Positions 5,657-5,839 of a stretch of DNA of 5,839 nt are shown one piece after another. The notes below the pieces were generated by a model that was given only the letters and a program-made list of their open reading frames with translations, ran no database searches and had not been told where the DNA came from. The translations under genes and the position numbers were made by a program. The stretch's first letter is position 1. Each line of letters begins with the position of its first letter. Source of the stretch: Acidobacteriota bacterium (GTDB lineage Bacteria > Acidobacteriota > Terriglobia > Terriglobales > Acidobacteriaceae); the NCBI GenBank assembly GCA_021801945.1, contig JAKABE010000231.1, forward strand, positions 1 through 5,839, in the 5' to 3' direction.

Positions 5657-5839
5657 GAGGCCGGGAAACGCTACTCCGCCAAGAAAAGCACGCGTCGGGA
5701 TCACTTCGGAAAGCGGGCTTTTTCCCGTGCGCCGTTTGCATTTCCGTGCACTTGGAATCAGCCACTCACAGGCGGTGAAGCCAACTCCATTCCGTCGCCG
5801 GATGTTCCCTCAACAATCCCCTGCTTCTCAATGCAAACG

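Noticed and set aside
5702..5720. AAAG-CGGG-CTTTTT hairpin downstream of the MFS gene
   Set aside because: The stem is only four to six pairs, and it lies 70 bases beyond the stop with a weaker structure nearer the gene; too little to call a terminator.

Overview
The window reads as a piece of a GC-rich bacterial chromosome, most likely from an Acidobacteriota (Terriglobia-like) genome. That placement is inference. It rests on the family resemblance of the dUTPase (an HPGEDLGYDLFA-type first motif), on a tandem pair of MacB/FtsX-type permeases with no ATPase beside them, and on the remnant of a family 3 glycoside hydrolase. There is no rRNA or other direct taxonomic marker.

Layout. Positions 1-656 hold no intact gene. 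The minus strand at about 197-460 carries a fragment of the C-terminal domain of a GH3 beta-glucosidase-like enzyme, with neither the rest of the enzyme nor its active site: a gene relic. At 657-1091 (+) there is a complete trimeric-type dUTPase (dut) with all five family motifs. After 51 bases come two tandem ABC-transporter permeases of the MacB/FtsX type (1143-2369 and 2390-3643), each with its own Shine-Dalgarno sequence and separated by 20 bases. They share the same architecture (one N-terminal membrane helix, a large extracytoplasmic domain, three C-terminal helices) and look like an old duplication that now forms a heteromeric pair. About 800 bases without a convincing gene follow (3644-4440). 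This stretch contains several inverted repeats and one weak small-ORF candidate. A complete 12-helix major facilitator transporter lies at 4441-5631, and the last 208 bases appear non-coding apart from a weak terminator-like hairpin.

How the parts may work together. dut is housekeeping: it removes dUTP and supplies dUMP for thymidylate synthesis. The permease pair would form the membrane part of an exporter or mechanotransmission complex, but its ATPase and any MacA-like adaptor are not in the window. The MFS protein is a separate transport unit with its own leader region. No mobile element, CRISPR array, tRNA or rRNA was seen. I find no clear new system. The points most worth a second look are the permease pair without an ATPase, the GH3 relic beside dut, and the structured 800-base intergenic stretch.
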